Source: an uncultured Flammeovirgaceae bacterium
Lineage (GTDB): Bacteria > Bacteroidota > Bacteroidia > Cytophagales > Cyclobacteriaceae
Direction: 5' to 3'
NCBI GenBank assembly: GCA_937883755.1
Contig: CAKZYA010000020.1
Span: forward strand, 1 to 52,825
DNA: 52,825 nt
The notes under the pieces were generated by a model, which was not told the DNA's origin, ran no database searches, and saw only the letters and a list, made by a program, of their open reading frames with translations. Shown here piece after piece: positions 35,692 through 44,269 of this stretch (the stretch's first letter is position 1; the number at the start of each line of letters is the position of its first letter). The position numbers and the translations under genes are program-made.

Positions 35692-36660
35692 TTATTGTAC
35701 TACTCCAATCTTGGTGAACTTAGCAATGCGCTGCTCAATCCGATCTTCGGTCGAAAGAGCGCCCAACTCCTCTATAGTGGAAAAGATATACTCTTTTATC
35801 TTTTCGCTTTGCCACTTCATATCGTGGTGTGCTCCACCGAGGGGTTCATCAATGATACTATCTACCATCTGAAAATGGTGCATATCCTGGGCAGTGAGTT
35901 TAAGCGCTTCAGCGGCTTGCTCCTTAAAATCCCAGCTTCGCCACAGAATAGACGAGCAAGACTCAGGGGAAATAACCGAGTACCAAGTGTTTTCCAACAT
36001 CACTACCCGGTCGCCAATGGCAATGCCCAATGCCCCACCGGAAGCTCCCTCACCAATAATAATACAGATGACTGGGACTTTCAGCATGAACATCTCGCGC
36101 AGGTTACGAGCAATGGCTTCACCCTGCCCTCGTTCTTCGGCCTCAATACCGGGAAAAGCCCCGGGAGTATCGATGAATGCAATAATGGGCTTATTAAATT
36201 TCTCAGCAATTTTCATCAGGCGCAATGCCTTCCGATAGCCTTCTGGGTTAGCCATACCGAAATTTCGCATCTGGCGAAGCTTGGTATTCCGTCCTTTTTG
36301 TTGCCCCAGTAGCATAAAAGTTTGTCCGTCAATGCGTCCCAGACCACCTACCATTGCCTTATCATCTTTCACGGTGCGGTCGCCATGCAGCTCAATAAAG
36401 TCGTCGCAAAGCTCGTAGATATAGTCTAGTGTATATGGGCGGTCGGGATGACGCGAGAGTTGCACCCGTTGCCAGCGGGTTAGGTTAGAGTAGGTCTCTT
36501 CTTTTAGGCGCTGAATCTTTTCTTCTAGCGTCTGGACGGCCTCACTTACGTCCACTCCACTCTCATCAGCCATTCGCTTCATTTCAGCTAACCGCTCTTC
36601 TAGCTCTACTACTGGTTTTTCAAATTCTAGTAAGGTCTGTGCAGAATTTTCCGTTGCCAT
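35692..36660 (-). CDS. accA: Acetyl-CoA carboxylase carboxyltransferase alpha subunit
   Basis: A 322-residue subunit of acetyl-CoA carboxylase that, with AccD, transfers carboxyl from biotin to acetyl-CoA to make malonyl-CoA for fatty-acid synthesis. The N-terminal helical part ([20 protein letters not shown]) is followed by the crotonase-like core with [52 protein letters not shown] and [11 protein letters not shown]. Length is normal. It leads an operon with the patatin and PlsC-like genes, an arrangement that ties fatty-acid supply to membrane-lipid handling. Confidence 0.97.
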   Translation of the reverse strand: MATENSAQTLLEFEKPVVELEERLAEMKRMADESGVDVSEAVQTLEEKIQRLKEETYSNLTRWQRVQLSRHPDRPYTLDYIYELCDDFIELHGDRTVKDDKAMVGGLGRIDGQTFMLLGQQKGRNTKLRQMRNFGMANPEGYRKALRLMKIAEKFNKPIIAFIDTPGAFPGIEAEERGQGEAIARNLREMFMLKVPVICIIIGEGASGGALGIAIGDRVVMLENTWYSVISPESCSSILWRSWDFKEQAAEALKLTAQDMHHFQMVDSIIDEPLGGAHHDMKWQSEKIKEYIFSTIEELGALSTEDRIEQRIAKFTKIGVVQ

Positions 36661-36818
36661 AGTGTATTAATTTTCGGATTCAAAGCTAGGGTTAAAAAGC
36701 GAATTTTACCAACTCTGAGGTTAGGGTGATATTTGGCTAATAGAATTAAAAGAAAAAACTAAAGTAGTTTGTTGGAAATAAGACGATAAGATTTCATATT
36801 TGCATTCCAATTTTGGAC

Positions 36819-36892
36819 GGTCCGGTAGTTCAGTTGGTTAGAATGCCTGCCTGTCACGCAGGAGGTCGCGGGTTCGAGTCCCGTCCGGACCG
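36819..36892 (+). tRNA. tRNA-Asp (GUC)
   Basis: A 74-nt cloverleaf. The acceptor arms GGTCCGG and CCGGACC pair fully, with discriminator G at 36892 and no encoded CCA. The D arm contains AGTTGGTTAGA, the anticodon arm is CCTGC-CTGTCAC-GCAGG with anticodon GTC, and the T loop has TTCGAGT. The variable region is of normal length. It stands alone, with CATATTTG, a near -7 box, about 20 bases upstream. Confidence 0.97.
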
Positions 36893-36898
36893 CTTTCA

Positions 36899-36932
36899 AA
36901 GCGCTAATTCGTTAAGGGTTAGGGCTTTTTTT
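36899..36932 (+). terminator. Terminator of tRNA-Asp
   Basis: AAGCGCTAA and TTAGGGCTT pair with one G-G mismatch around an 11-nt loop and are followed by six or more T. It starts seven bases after the tRNA. The following bases to 37098 hold nothing I can assign. Confidence 0.65.
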
Positions 36933-37098
36933 ATGATGTAATTCCTCTTTGAAAGATCATTTAGAAATCTTCATTTGAAGCACCTATTTAAAATACTATG
37001 CTCTGGTAAAACAGAGAACGATGAGTACATCATAAAAGCTGAGTGAATTTATTAGATCAATAATATCGCTCTGACGAAGGGCTTGCAGTAAAGTCAGA

Positions 37099-38229
37099 CT
37101 AGTATCCTGTAATCTCTTTGAGTTTGGTGAAAAAGGCTTTTTTGCGAGGCGAATTGATTCCCCAATCTACTGGAATACTTTGATATCCGTCTTCAAAGCC
37201 CTCGCCATCCATCCGATAGTCAAAGTAGCCCCAGGAGGCGTAGGACTGTACTGCGGTAACTAAGTTGTTAGTATCTTTTTCAAAGTCAAAATGGTCGTCC
37301 TCGTTGAATACGATGGGCATGGGAGAATATCCATCTACTTGCTTAGTCTGAGCTACCATCTCGGCAATCCGTGCTGGGTCATGTACTCCATTGCCGTGAA
37401 TCAAAATGAAATCAGCCGATTGTACTACGTTGGGGCGAGGAATACTTCTACCATTGTAGCTCGTACTTACTAAATATCGGAAGCTATCTTTTTTCTTAGA
37501 CTTCACTAGCTCAATCAGCTCATGAATACGATCAGCTTTTATGATTTCCCGATCGTAAGCCTGGTTATCACATTCATTAGCTACTTCAATCAGTACGTGG
37601 CGGTAGTCTTTTTCCAGAAGCCAGTCAATCACATTTTCCGTAGCCTTCTTCACCGCTGCTTCATCTTTTAGGTTCTGGTCTTGCCCAAAATAAAATAGCC
37701 CTAGAATAGGAACCATTCCTAACTCATCGGCTTGATCTAGAATCTTAGTTAGTCGGGTGAAGTAGGCGGGACGAAGAGTACCATCTTCCTCGTAAGCCGA
37801 ATTGTACCAGTTCTTATTACCGTAGCCCATCGGACTACCGCCTTGTAGGTTTACGGTAAAAGCCAGTAAACCATGCGCCAACCAGTCGTCCATAGCCGCT
37901 ACAAATTCATCAGTATTACGGTCGGGATCCCACTCACTTGCATCGGGGTACTTCCACTTAATGGCAGTTTCCGGATTCAGATCATCAAAAACGCCCTGTA
38001 CCATACGAGAGTTGAATAGCAAGCCTTCAATTTTGTGACCATTCCAGGTTCGGCCAGAGTAAGTTGGTTGTCCATTAATAAAGAATTGCTCGCCTTTAAT
38101 AGAAACTGTCGTTTGGTTTTGGCTGACTGCTGAGAAAGGCAGTACAATTAGTAATATGAGCAGGAAAGAGGTTGATGCGGTATAAAAAAATGGACAAAGA
38201 CTCACATGGGAGAAGTTATTCTTCAGCAT
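37099..38229 (-). CDS. Secreted clan GH-A glycoside hydrolase (GH5-like)
   Basis: A 376-residue secreted TIM-barrel enzyme with a long N-terminal signal segment (FLLILLIVLPFSAVSQ). The acid/base motif is VANE in VLIEVANECD, and a second acidic motif IVFNEDDH near residue 300 would give the nucleophile, the usual strand-4/strand-7 arrangement of clan GH-A. GRTWNGHKIEG and NLQGGSPMGYGNKNW are substrate-side loops. The substrate could be a beta-glucan or a related glycan; the GH family is not certain. It stands alone between tRNA-Asp and the DUF1697 gene, on the minus strand. Confidence 0.8.
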   Translation of the reverse strand: MLKNNFSHVSLCPFFYTASTSFLLILLIVLPFSAVSQNQTTVSIKGEQFFINGQPTYSGRTWNGHKIEGLLFNSRMVQGVFDDLNPETAIKWKYPDASEWDPDRNTDEFVAAMDDWLAHGLLAFTVNLQGGSPMGYGNKNWYNSAYEEDGTLRPAYFTRLTKILDQADELGMVPILGLFYFGQDQNLKDEAAVKKATENVIDWLLEKDYRHVLIEVANECDNQAYDREIIKADRIHELIELVKSKKKDSFRYLVSTSYNGRSIPRPNVVQSADFILIHGNGVHDPARIAEMVAQTKQVDGYSPMPIVFNEDDHFDFEKDTNNLVTAVQSYASWGYFDYRMDGEGFEDGYQSIPVDWGINSPRKKAFFTKLKEITGY

Positions 38230-38313
38230 TATTGATAAGGTTGTGATTAGTAATATCGTACGAAAGAATCAAATTAAACACCGAAAAGCAACTACTGAAC
38301 GAAGTGTAGCTAG

Positions 38314-38859
38314 TTAATCTAGCTTTTTGGTAATCCGTAGCAGGGTATTCCAGTTGCGGGTTGTAATGTTGTTTCCGAACAGTTGCTCCAAAGCTTCCAT
38401 TCCCTTAGTCGTTTGGGTTACTGACAGATCTAGCACGCTGCAAACTTCTCTATCTTTTACCTCAAGAATACGGTACGAGCCATCTTTAGTAGCCCACGGC
38501 AATGTCAGGTCATTAGAAGGCTTATCTTTCAGGAAAGAAACATACAGCCGAATGTCTTTTGTCACTTCAATACCCTTAAATGGATTAATTTCTAGCAGAT
38601 GGGTAACAATTTCGGCTCTTCTGATTAGTATCGGAATAGGAAACCCGAAAAAATGATCCAAATCCTTAGCAATAATTTTCTCCAACTTAGTTTCCTCATT
38701 CTTAGAAGCGGAGAAGATGACGTTACCAGAGTTAAGAATGGTAATTACCTGCGTAAAGCCTAGTGCTTCCATTCGCTTCCGTAGATCAACCATAGGTACT
38801 TTCTTATGTCCACCAACGTTGATACCTCGCAAGAAGGCAATGTATCGGGTATAACTCAT
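38314..38859 (-). CDS. DUF1697 family protein
   Basis: A 181-residue cytosolic protein that matches DUF1697 from its first residues: YIAFLRGINVGGHKKVPM, then LGFTQVITILNSGNVIFSA. The family is widespread and has no established function. The end MEALEQLFGNNITTRNWNT is also typical. It is read in the same direction as the GH gene with an 84-bp gap. Confidence 0.92.
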   Translation of the reverse strand: MSYTRYIAFLRGINVGGHKKVPMVDLRKRMEALGFTQVITILNSGNVIFSASKNEETKLEKIIAKDLDHFFGFPIPILIRRAEIVTHLLEINPFKGIEVTKDIRLYVSFLKDKPSNDLTLPWATKDGSYRILEVKDREVCSVLDLSVTQTTKGMEALEQLFGNNITTRNWNTLLRITKKLD

Positions 38860-38960
38860 AGGTCGGTTTTGTGGTTGTGGTGTTCTGTTTTTTAGGGGAT
38901 AGATGAATATTTATTTTCCTAACTAACTGATTAGTTCAGAGGTATACTTTGATAGAGTAT

Positions 38961-39581
38961 TCATTTCATACTATTTTTGTAGACATCTATTACAAGATTA
39001 TCTAGTTTTTCTACGGTAATTTTTAGATAGTTAAAGAGGGACTTGCTAGGGTGTTGAATGAGGTCTTCATTTTCAATAACATTTAATAAACCTAATATTG
39101 TGGCTACTGGGCCTCTGAGAAGGTGGGAGTCACGATGTCTTATCTCCATTAGGGTATCTACTGCACCTTTTAACTGTTCCTCTAGGACTTTTAGTCTGGT
39201 AATATCTTCAGCAATACCTGCCATTTTAATAGCCTGACCCTGTTGGTCAACTTCAAAAATTTTGTATATGGTGTGGAGCCACACATAATGTCCTTCACCG
39301 TGTCGAATACGAAATACCTGATCAATCTTATCACCTAGTCTTGCCTGCTTCATCTTTAAAAAGTTTGACTTTACGGTTTCGTAATCATCCGGGTGGATAA
39401 TTTCTTTATAGTAATCGTGGCTCATTCGGATGAGCTCTTTTTTAGGTATACCGATAGTTTGAAAAGAGTCTTTCGTAGAAATTACTAGTATATCCTTAAC
39501 GAGATCATATATGTTATAGGCTAATGGGGAGATATCAATATAGGTTTCTAATAGACTTTGACTGTTTTTAGATTCATTCAT
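38961..39581 (-). CDS. PAS protein ending in a kinase dimerisation helix, no ATPase
   Basis: A 206-residue signalling protein. Residues about 25-130 are a PAS domain with the C-terminal PAC pattern (HGEGHYVWLHTIYKIF, then AGIAEDITRLKVLEEQL). Residues about 140-206 form a histidine-kinase dimerisation segment with an H-box-like DSHLLRGPVATILGLL, where the His would be the phospho-acceptor. The protein stops there, without a HATPase_c domain. Nothing like an ATPase domain follows in the 100 bases downstream. It may be phosphorylated in trans by another kinase or act as a dimerising sensor. It diverges from the AraC-type gene. Confidence 0.82.
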   Translation of the reverse strand: MNESKNSQSLLETYIDISPLAYNIYDLVKDILVISTKDSFQTIGIPKKELIRMSHDYYKEIIHPDDYETVKSNFLKMKQARLGDKIDQVFRIRHGEGHYVWLHTIYKIFEVDQQGQAIKMAGIAEDITRLKVLEEQLKGAVDTLMEIRHRDSHLLRGPVATILGLLNVIENEDLIQHPSKSLFNYLKITVEKLDNLVIDVYKNSMK

Positions 39582-39854
39582 AATTTAAATCATAAGTTCG
39601 CGCCTAAAAATACAATATTTATTCTGGAATTATGGAATGTGCCATCTACTAACCATTGCTTCCTGCGCGAATACTACTTTCGGATGAAAAACGATATTTG
39701 CTCGCCGGCTTCATAGCAGGTTATTATTTCGTTCTTTCAAATATGTTAGGAAGAAGCTTTTCAGAAGAAAGTCAATCATCTATTTTTATAAGAGAAAGCC
39801 TAGTAGCATTGGTTTACCATCATTATCCATTAGCCCTGTCCATTTGCAATTATT

Positions 39855-40862
39855 ATGTCTTTACTATTCTTATTAGCAAGTCTGGGTGCAGTAAATGGTA
39901 GTTTAGTTGGGCTGTATCTTATTGTTAAAAAATCGAGAACAGTAGTGGAAAGCTATTTTGGGGGGCTGCTACTGGCACTAAGCATTCGTATCGGTAAGTC
40001 AGTGTTTTTCTATTTCAGTCCCGATGTAGATCGGCTAATTCTGCAAATAGGTCTTTCAGCTTGCATATTCATTGGTCCCTTTTTCTATCTCTACTCCAAA
40101 GCTTTGCAACGGCAAGAGCAAAACTTCAAACGAGAAGATATACTGCTGCTGCTGTTATTTCTGGTAAGTATCTTAGTAGTAGGACTGCTATTCCCTTATC
40201 CTAATTACCCTGAAATCTGGAACGGGTATATTATCTACGGAATTTATGCAGTCTGGCTATTTTTTACTTTGTTAGGTCTATACTACAATGGAAAGATGTT
40301 AGAAAGAGTGATTCTTCAACCGCAGGCGATGAATCAAAATCAGCAGTATGTTGCAGCCATCTCATTGGCAATGCTGTTCATTACGGTTACCTACCAAGCG
40401 GCCTTGTATGTAGGGTTTACCTATATTTGGGGCGCTCTCATTTTTTCATTTGCCTTTTACTATCTAGTGGGAAGAGTTTTTCTGACCCATAAATCGGTAA
40501 CACCACAACCTGCAGCTCGTCCGTTGGAGAATGGTTCGGCACTGTTACATCAGGTAAACAGGCTAATGGAATCGGAGAAGCTGTATACGAACCAGAAACT
40601 GAAGCTGGATGAACTAGCAGCTCAGGCAGACATACCTAAACACATACTTTCGCGGGTGCTCAACGAAGTGTATACCAGTGGGTTTTCCCATTATATCAAG
40701 GAGTACAGAGTAAAAGAAGCCCAGCGACTTATTACTACTCGTCACGATTTATCGCTGGAAGGAATCGGTTACGAAGCGGGCTTTAATTCTAAGTCGGCAT
40801 TTTTTGAAGCCTTTAAGAAAATAGCCAATTGCACCCCTGCTGAGTATAAAAAATCAAGATAA
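39855..40862 (+). CDS. Membrane-bound AraC-family regulator
   Basis: A 335-residue protein with about seven hydrophobic helices in residues 1-215 and a C-terminal AraC-type DNA-binding domain with two helix-turn-helix motifs (LDELAAQADIPKHILSRVLN and LEGIGYEAGFNSKSAFFEAF). The end CTPAEYKKSR is the standard family close. Such 7TM-AraC proteins are common in Bacteroidota and sense a signal in the membrane. The sugar-dehydrogenase-like gene lies 121 bp downstream on the same strand and is a possible target or partner. Confidence 0.92.
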   Translation: MSLLFLLASLGAVNGSLVGLYLIVKKSRTVVESYFGGLLLALSIRIGKSVFFYFSPDVDRLILQIGLSACIFIGPFFYLYSKALQRQEQNFKREDILLLLLFLVSILVVGLLFPYPNYPEIWNGYIIYGIYAVWLFFTLLGLYYNGKMLERVILQPQAMNQNQQYVAAISLAMLFITVTYQAALYVGFTYIWGALIFSFAFYYLVGRVFLTHKSVTPQPAARPLENGSALLHQVNRLMESEKLYTNQKLKLDELAAQADIPKHILSRVLNEVYTSGFSHYIKEYRVKEAQRLITTRHDLSLEGIGYEAGFNSKSAFFEAFKKIANCTPAEYKKSR

Positions 40863-40983
40863 CGCTTACTTCCAATCGGAAAAGTTGTCCAGAATGATCG
40901 TTCAGGACTTCTTGACTGCCTAATTACCATTCTAAACAGGCTGTCATTCGTATTCTTGGGTGAATTTTAAATCATAAACACGC

Positions 40984-42561
40984 ATGAAACGAGCGATATT
41001 CTCTTGTCTTTTATTTTTATTATTCAGCTTGTCCGCTTTAGGCCAAACCGATCAGGACTTAATAAAGAGAGTTCTAAATAAATTTATTGACGGAACCACC
41101 TATAACTATCCTGACACCATTACTTCGGCATTTCACCCAGGGACTTCTATGTTTTTATACAACGGCAGCGATACGGTGTGGTCGGTCACTTCAGAGGAGT
41201 ATGCTTCCTGGTACTCCCGAAAAGCTCCTGGTACTCGGAATAACCGAATGGGTAGTATCGTCAGTATAGATGTCGTACTAGATGTGGCTTTTGCTAAGCT
41301 ACAATTCATAATTCCCACTTTTGGTAACCGTTATTATGACTTACTGCTGCTGAAGAAAATTCGGGGCGAATGGAAGATTGTAGCTAAGTGTACCTCAGCA
41401 GAACCTATTCCTCAGACTCCACAGGAGATGATAGCTACACCTGTCAAAGAAGTAGTAATAGATAGCTTAAATAGACCTTGGAGTATGGCTTTCCTGTCCG
41501 AAGAGGAGGCAATTATTGCCGAAAAAGACGAGGACTTACTACTGGTCAACCTAACCACTAAAGAGCGGCAAAAGATTAGTGGCTTACCTAACGATGTAGG
41601 GCGGGAAGTATTGATTGATACAACTAAGCATGAGCAAGGAGTATTTCCTTCTAGCACCCACGGGCAACGCCACAGCTTTAATGCTGGATGGTTTCAGGTA
41701 CTGCTTGATCCTGATTTTGCGGAGAATAACTACATCTATGTATCCTACGCTGCCGAAAACGAGGAGCTGGCTAGTACCACCAAAGTAATCAGAGGTAAAT
41801 TATCAGGAATCCAGCTCACCGATGTGGAAACACTGTTTCTGGCTGAACCGTATTCGCACGGATTATTTCACTATGGGGGCGGAATGATATTTGGGCCAGA
41901 TGGAAAGCTCTATATCACCATTGGTGAACGAAATTTTTTCGAGCATCTCAACCCGGTACCCCCGCTCTCGCAGGATATTAGTGATAAGCGAGGCAAAATT
42001 ATCCGAATTAATCCCGACGGAAGCATCCCGAACGACAATCCCGACTTTGGGCCAGATGCTATCCCCGGACTGTATGCTACCGGAATACGGGCTTCTCAGG
42101 GGTTAGCTATCGATCCAGTTACGGGAAATATATGGTTTAGCGAGCACGGCACTATCCAGGGTGATGAACTCAATATTCTGACTGCCGGAGCTAATTACGG
42201 TTGGCCGCATCGTACCACTGGAGGCTATCGGACAAAAGATTATAACCCGCCGATTATTCCCGGTACTGAATTTACTAATCCGGTACATTTTTGGGATCAA
42301 ACAGTAGCTCCTACCGGGCTTACTTTCTACTCAGGGCGGGCGTTTCCCCAGTGGGAGGGCAACTTGATTGTACCCGGACTGAGCAAGGGTAGCCTATGGC
42401 GACTCACCGTAGAAGATGAGACTGTCATCAGTGCCGAAGAACTGTTTATTGATGATCGGGTACGCCTCCGAAAAGCCGTGGTAAGTCCCCGAGGGCAACT
42501 TTACCTACTAACCGACGAAGAAAACGGGAAGCTAATCCGGGTGAAGAATGCAAAACGATAG
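40984..42561 (+). CDS. Secreted lumazine-binding-like/glucose-sorbosone dehydrogenase fusion
   Basis: A 525-residue secreted protein. After the signal peptide (ending SALGQ), residues about 22-145 match a putative lumazine-binding/NTF2-like domain (LIKRVLNKFIDGTTYNYPDT, FHPGTSMFLYNG). Residues about 155-520 are a six-bladed propeller of the PQQ-dependent glucose/sorbosone dehydrogenase type: RPWSMAFLSEEEAIIAEKD, DKRGKIIRINPDGSIP, SQGLAIDPVTGNIWFSEHG and GANYGWPHR. The propeller would oxidise a sugar in the periplasm with PQQ, if the active-site residues hold. Fusion to the NTF2-like domain in one chain is unusual. It follows the AraC-type regulator. Confidence 0.85.
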   Translation: MKRAIFSCLLFLLFSLSALGQTDQDLIKRVLNKFIDGTTYNYPDTITSAFHPGTSMFLYNGSDTVWSVTSEEYASWYSRKAPGTRNNRMGSIVSIDVVLDVAFAKLQFIIPTFGNRYYDLLLLKKIRGEWKIVAKCTSAEPIPQTPQEMIATPVKEVVIDSLNRPWSMAFLSEEEAIIAEKDEDLLLVNLTTKERQKISGLPNDVGREVLIDTTKHEQGVFPSSTHGQRHSFNAGWFQVLLDPDFAENNYIYVSYAAENEELASTTKVIRGKLSGIQLTDVETLFLAEPYSHGLFHYGGGMIFGPDGKLYITIGERNFFEHLNPVPPLSQDISDKRGKIIRINPDGSIPNDNPDFGPDAIPGLYATGIRASQGLAIDPVTGNIWFSEHGTIQGDELNILTAGANYGWPHRTTGGYRTKDYNPPIIPGTEFTNPVHFWDQTVAPTGLTFYSGRAFPQWEGNLIVPGLSKGSLWRLTVEDETVISAEELFIDDRVRLRKAVVSPRGQLYLLTDEENGKLIRVKNAKR

Positions 42562-42664
42562 CGATTATTGCGGATAAGTTCATAAGAGCCAGCCTCCAAT
42601 CAAGCCGATTCGCGATATATTATGCTAATATTGATTGGTATGCTTTCCAAGTAGGATCAGGTGG

Positions 42665-42699
42665 AAATCCCCTTTTCCAAAGGGGGCGCAGGGGGATTT
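42665..42699. repeat. AAATCCCC palindrome
   Basis: AAATCCCC at 42665-42672 pairs with GGGGATTT at 42692-42699, around CTTTTCCAAAGGGGG-type inner bases that can pair again. It lies between the convergent dehydrogenase-like and esterase genes. Similar AAATCCCC palindromes recur in many unrelated bacterial genomes as intergenic repeats. It could also terminate transcription. Confidence 0.55.
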
Positions 42700-42743
42700 A
42701 GTGCTTACTTGATAAAAGCGTAATGTTGACTCGGTTGAAAACT

Positions 42744-43574
42744 TTATTCCAAAGCAGTTGTATCAGTAGCAATTCTCCTGATCTCCTTTAGTAAAAGGGG
42801 ATAAGCAGGCTCCGTCATACCGTGACCGTAGCCATCCAGTTCGTAGAGCTTGGTGTCGGGGTGTCCGACTACCTTCATCATTCGCATTAGGTAGGCATTT
42901 TCTTCGTAGCGACCCAGTAGCTCTAGTTCTCGGTCGCCAGTGATGAGGGTGAGGGGAGGGGCATCCGCCCGAACGTGGTACAGTGGGGCTAGATCGTCTA
43001 CGATAGGCTGCGTACCCGGTATACCGCGTTCCTTACGCACGGTGAAGTGGGTGATGGTATGCCCACTGAATGGAATAAGCCCCGCAATCTGGTTAGCATC
43101 AATGCTGTGCGGTTCTAGCCAACGTTTGTCCAGCCCAATCATACTAGCCAGATAGCCCCCAGCCGAGTGCCCCGAGGCGAAGATCTGCGTAGAGTCGCCA
43201 CCCAAGCTGTTGATATTATCAAATACCCAAGCGACTGCCGCAGCGGCATCTTCAATATAGATAGGAGCTTTTACTTTAGGATATAATCGGTAGTTTACCG
43301 CCACTACGGCTACTCCCTGCTGCCGAAGAGCCTCATCAATATGTTTATTGCCGCCCGTCAGCCCACCCCCATGAAACCAAACCACTGTAGGGTAACCCGC
43401 TGTATTCTCAGGATAATAAACATCCAGCACACATCGCTCACTGATATACGCATCGGACTGATTGATAGAATCGGAGTAGTAATGAATGTTTTGCTTTGTC
43501 TCGTATTCAGTCTCTTGTGTTTGGGCTAAACTGTTGTATCCGATAAGTAGTAGAAATGAGAGAAGATATTTCAT
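42744..43574 (-). CDS. Secreted alpha/beta hydrolase (HSL/BD-FAE-like esterase)
   Basis: A 276-residue secreted esterase with signal peptide (LLLIGYNSLAQ). The oxyanion motif is HGGGLTGGN, the nucleophile motif GHSAGGY, the Asp lies in TGDRELELLGRYEEN and the His in GYGHGMTEPAY. This suits carboxylesterases of the HSL or feruloyl-esterase-like type. Downstream is the AAATCCCC palindrome. Its start lies 33 bases from the end of the truncated KAP gene. Confidence 0.9.
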   Translation of the reverse strand: MKYLLSFLLLIGYNSLAQTQETEYETKQNIHYYSDSINQSDAYISERCVLDVYYPENTAGYPTVVWFHGGGLTGGNKHIDEALRQQGVAVVAVNYRLYPKVKAPIYIEDAAAAVAWVFDNINSLGGDSTQIFASGHSAGGYLASMIGLDKRWLEPHSIDANQIAGLIPFSGHTITHFTVRKERGIPGTQPIVDDLAPLYHVRADAPPLTLITGDRELELLGRYEENAYLMRMMKVVGHPDTKLYELDGYGHGMTEPAYPLLLKEIRRIATDTTALE

Positions 43575-43607
43575 AAATGAAGGATATAGTTTGGGATGTG
43601 CCCTAAT

Positions 43608-43868
43608 TTACCAAGAACCATCTTTAAAGTCATTTTCCCAGGCATTAAAGCATACGGTCTGGTACTCTTTGCCTTTTAAGTCCTGCTCCCACATCTTAAC
43701 AAATGTAGTCTTGCCAGTTCCCCATTTATTATTGATGGCTAGCACAAATCCATCATCATATAGGTTTACTATACCTGTTAGAACATCAGCATATTTCTGC
43801 CTACCTAGTTTACAATTAGTGAATGGATTATCGGGTATTATCTCAATTTCAGTATGCTTAATACTCAT
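43608..43868 (-). pseudogene. Truncated KAP-family P-loop NTPase
   Basis: Only the first 86 codons are present. They show the KAP start DNPFTNCKLGRQKYADVLTG, the Walker A motif NNKWGTGKTTF and FNAWENDFKDGSW, at which point the frame ends in TAA. KAP NTPases are normally several hundred residues, continuing from FNAWE into the Walker B domain and membrane insert. The remainder is missing, and the esterase gene starts 33 bases further on. It is therefore a remnant. KAP proteins include phage-exclusion and membrane-signalling types; none can be assigned here. Confidence 0.75.
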
Positions 43869-44269
43869 AATGTACTTTTGAGCTTTAGCAATGGAATATG
43901 CAAGACAAATATGAATCTTATTTTCAATAGGGCAAATGTTTACATGAAATACTATACCCGGTTAAGTGGGGTGAATTCCTAGGGGCCTTTCCTACTGAGC
44001 GGGCGATACCGGAATTCGCTTAGGATCATCCGGTAAGACGTTGTAGTGAGAGATAGTTGACCTACTAGGAAAGTGCAATTGGGGTAGAGAAAGGAGAGTT
44101 ATAAAGATTTAATAGCAGCGCGATGAAACCCTAGCACAAGTAGAAGAGTGGAGGAGGGCTTTATCCGCACGGCTAAATTTGTCTACGCTAAACGCCCTCA
44201 GCAGCTAGAAATGCTGAGCACCGCAGTTCCATCTATGACGCAAGTTGACTCTCGGAAGATTGCCTTAAA
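43869..44269. other. Non-coding junction between KAP remnant and BLUF genes
   Basis: No convincing gene in 401 bases. CTTTCCTA (43987-43994) is repeated inverted as TAGGAAAG (44066-44073), and a CCGG...CCGG segment lies between. A short open stretch around 44117-44217 has no recognisable protein. With the adjoining truncated KAP gene this looks like a scar of past rearrangement. Confidence 0.4.

Noticed and set aside
35686-36312. Open frame of 208 codons on the plus strand over accA
   Set aside because: It is antisense to an intact conserved gene and resembles no known protein.
39656-39901. 81-codon plus-strand frame before the AraC-type gene
   Set aside because: It starts with TTG, overlaps the regulator start and has no recognisable features.
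44117-44217. Short open stretch between the KAP remnant and BLUF copy 1
   Set aside because: It is about 30 codons, lacks a start, and matches no known protein fragment.
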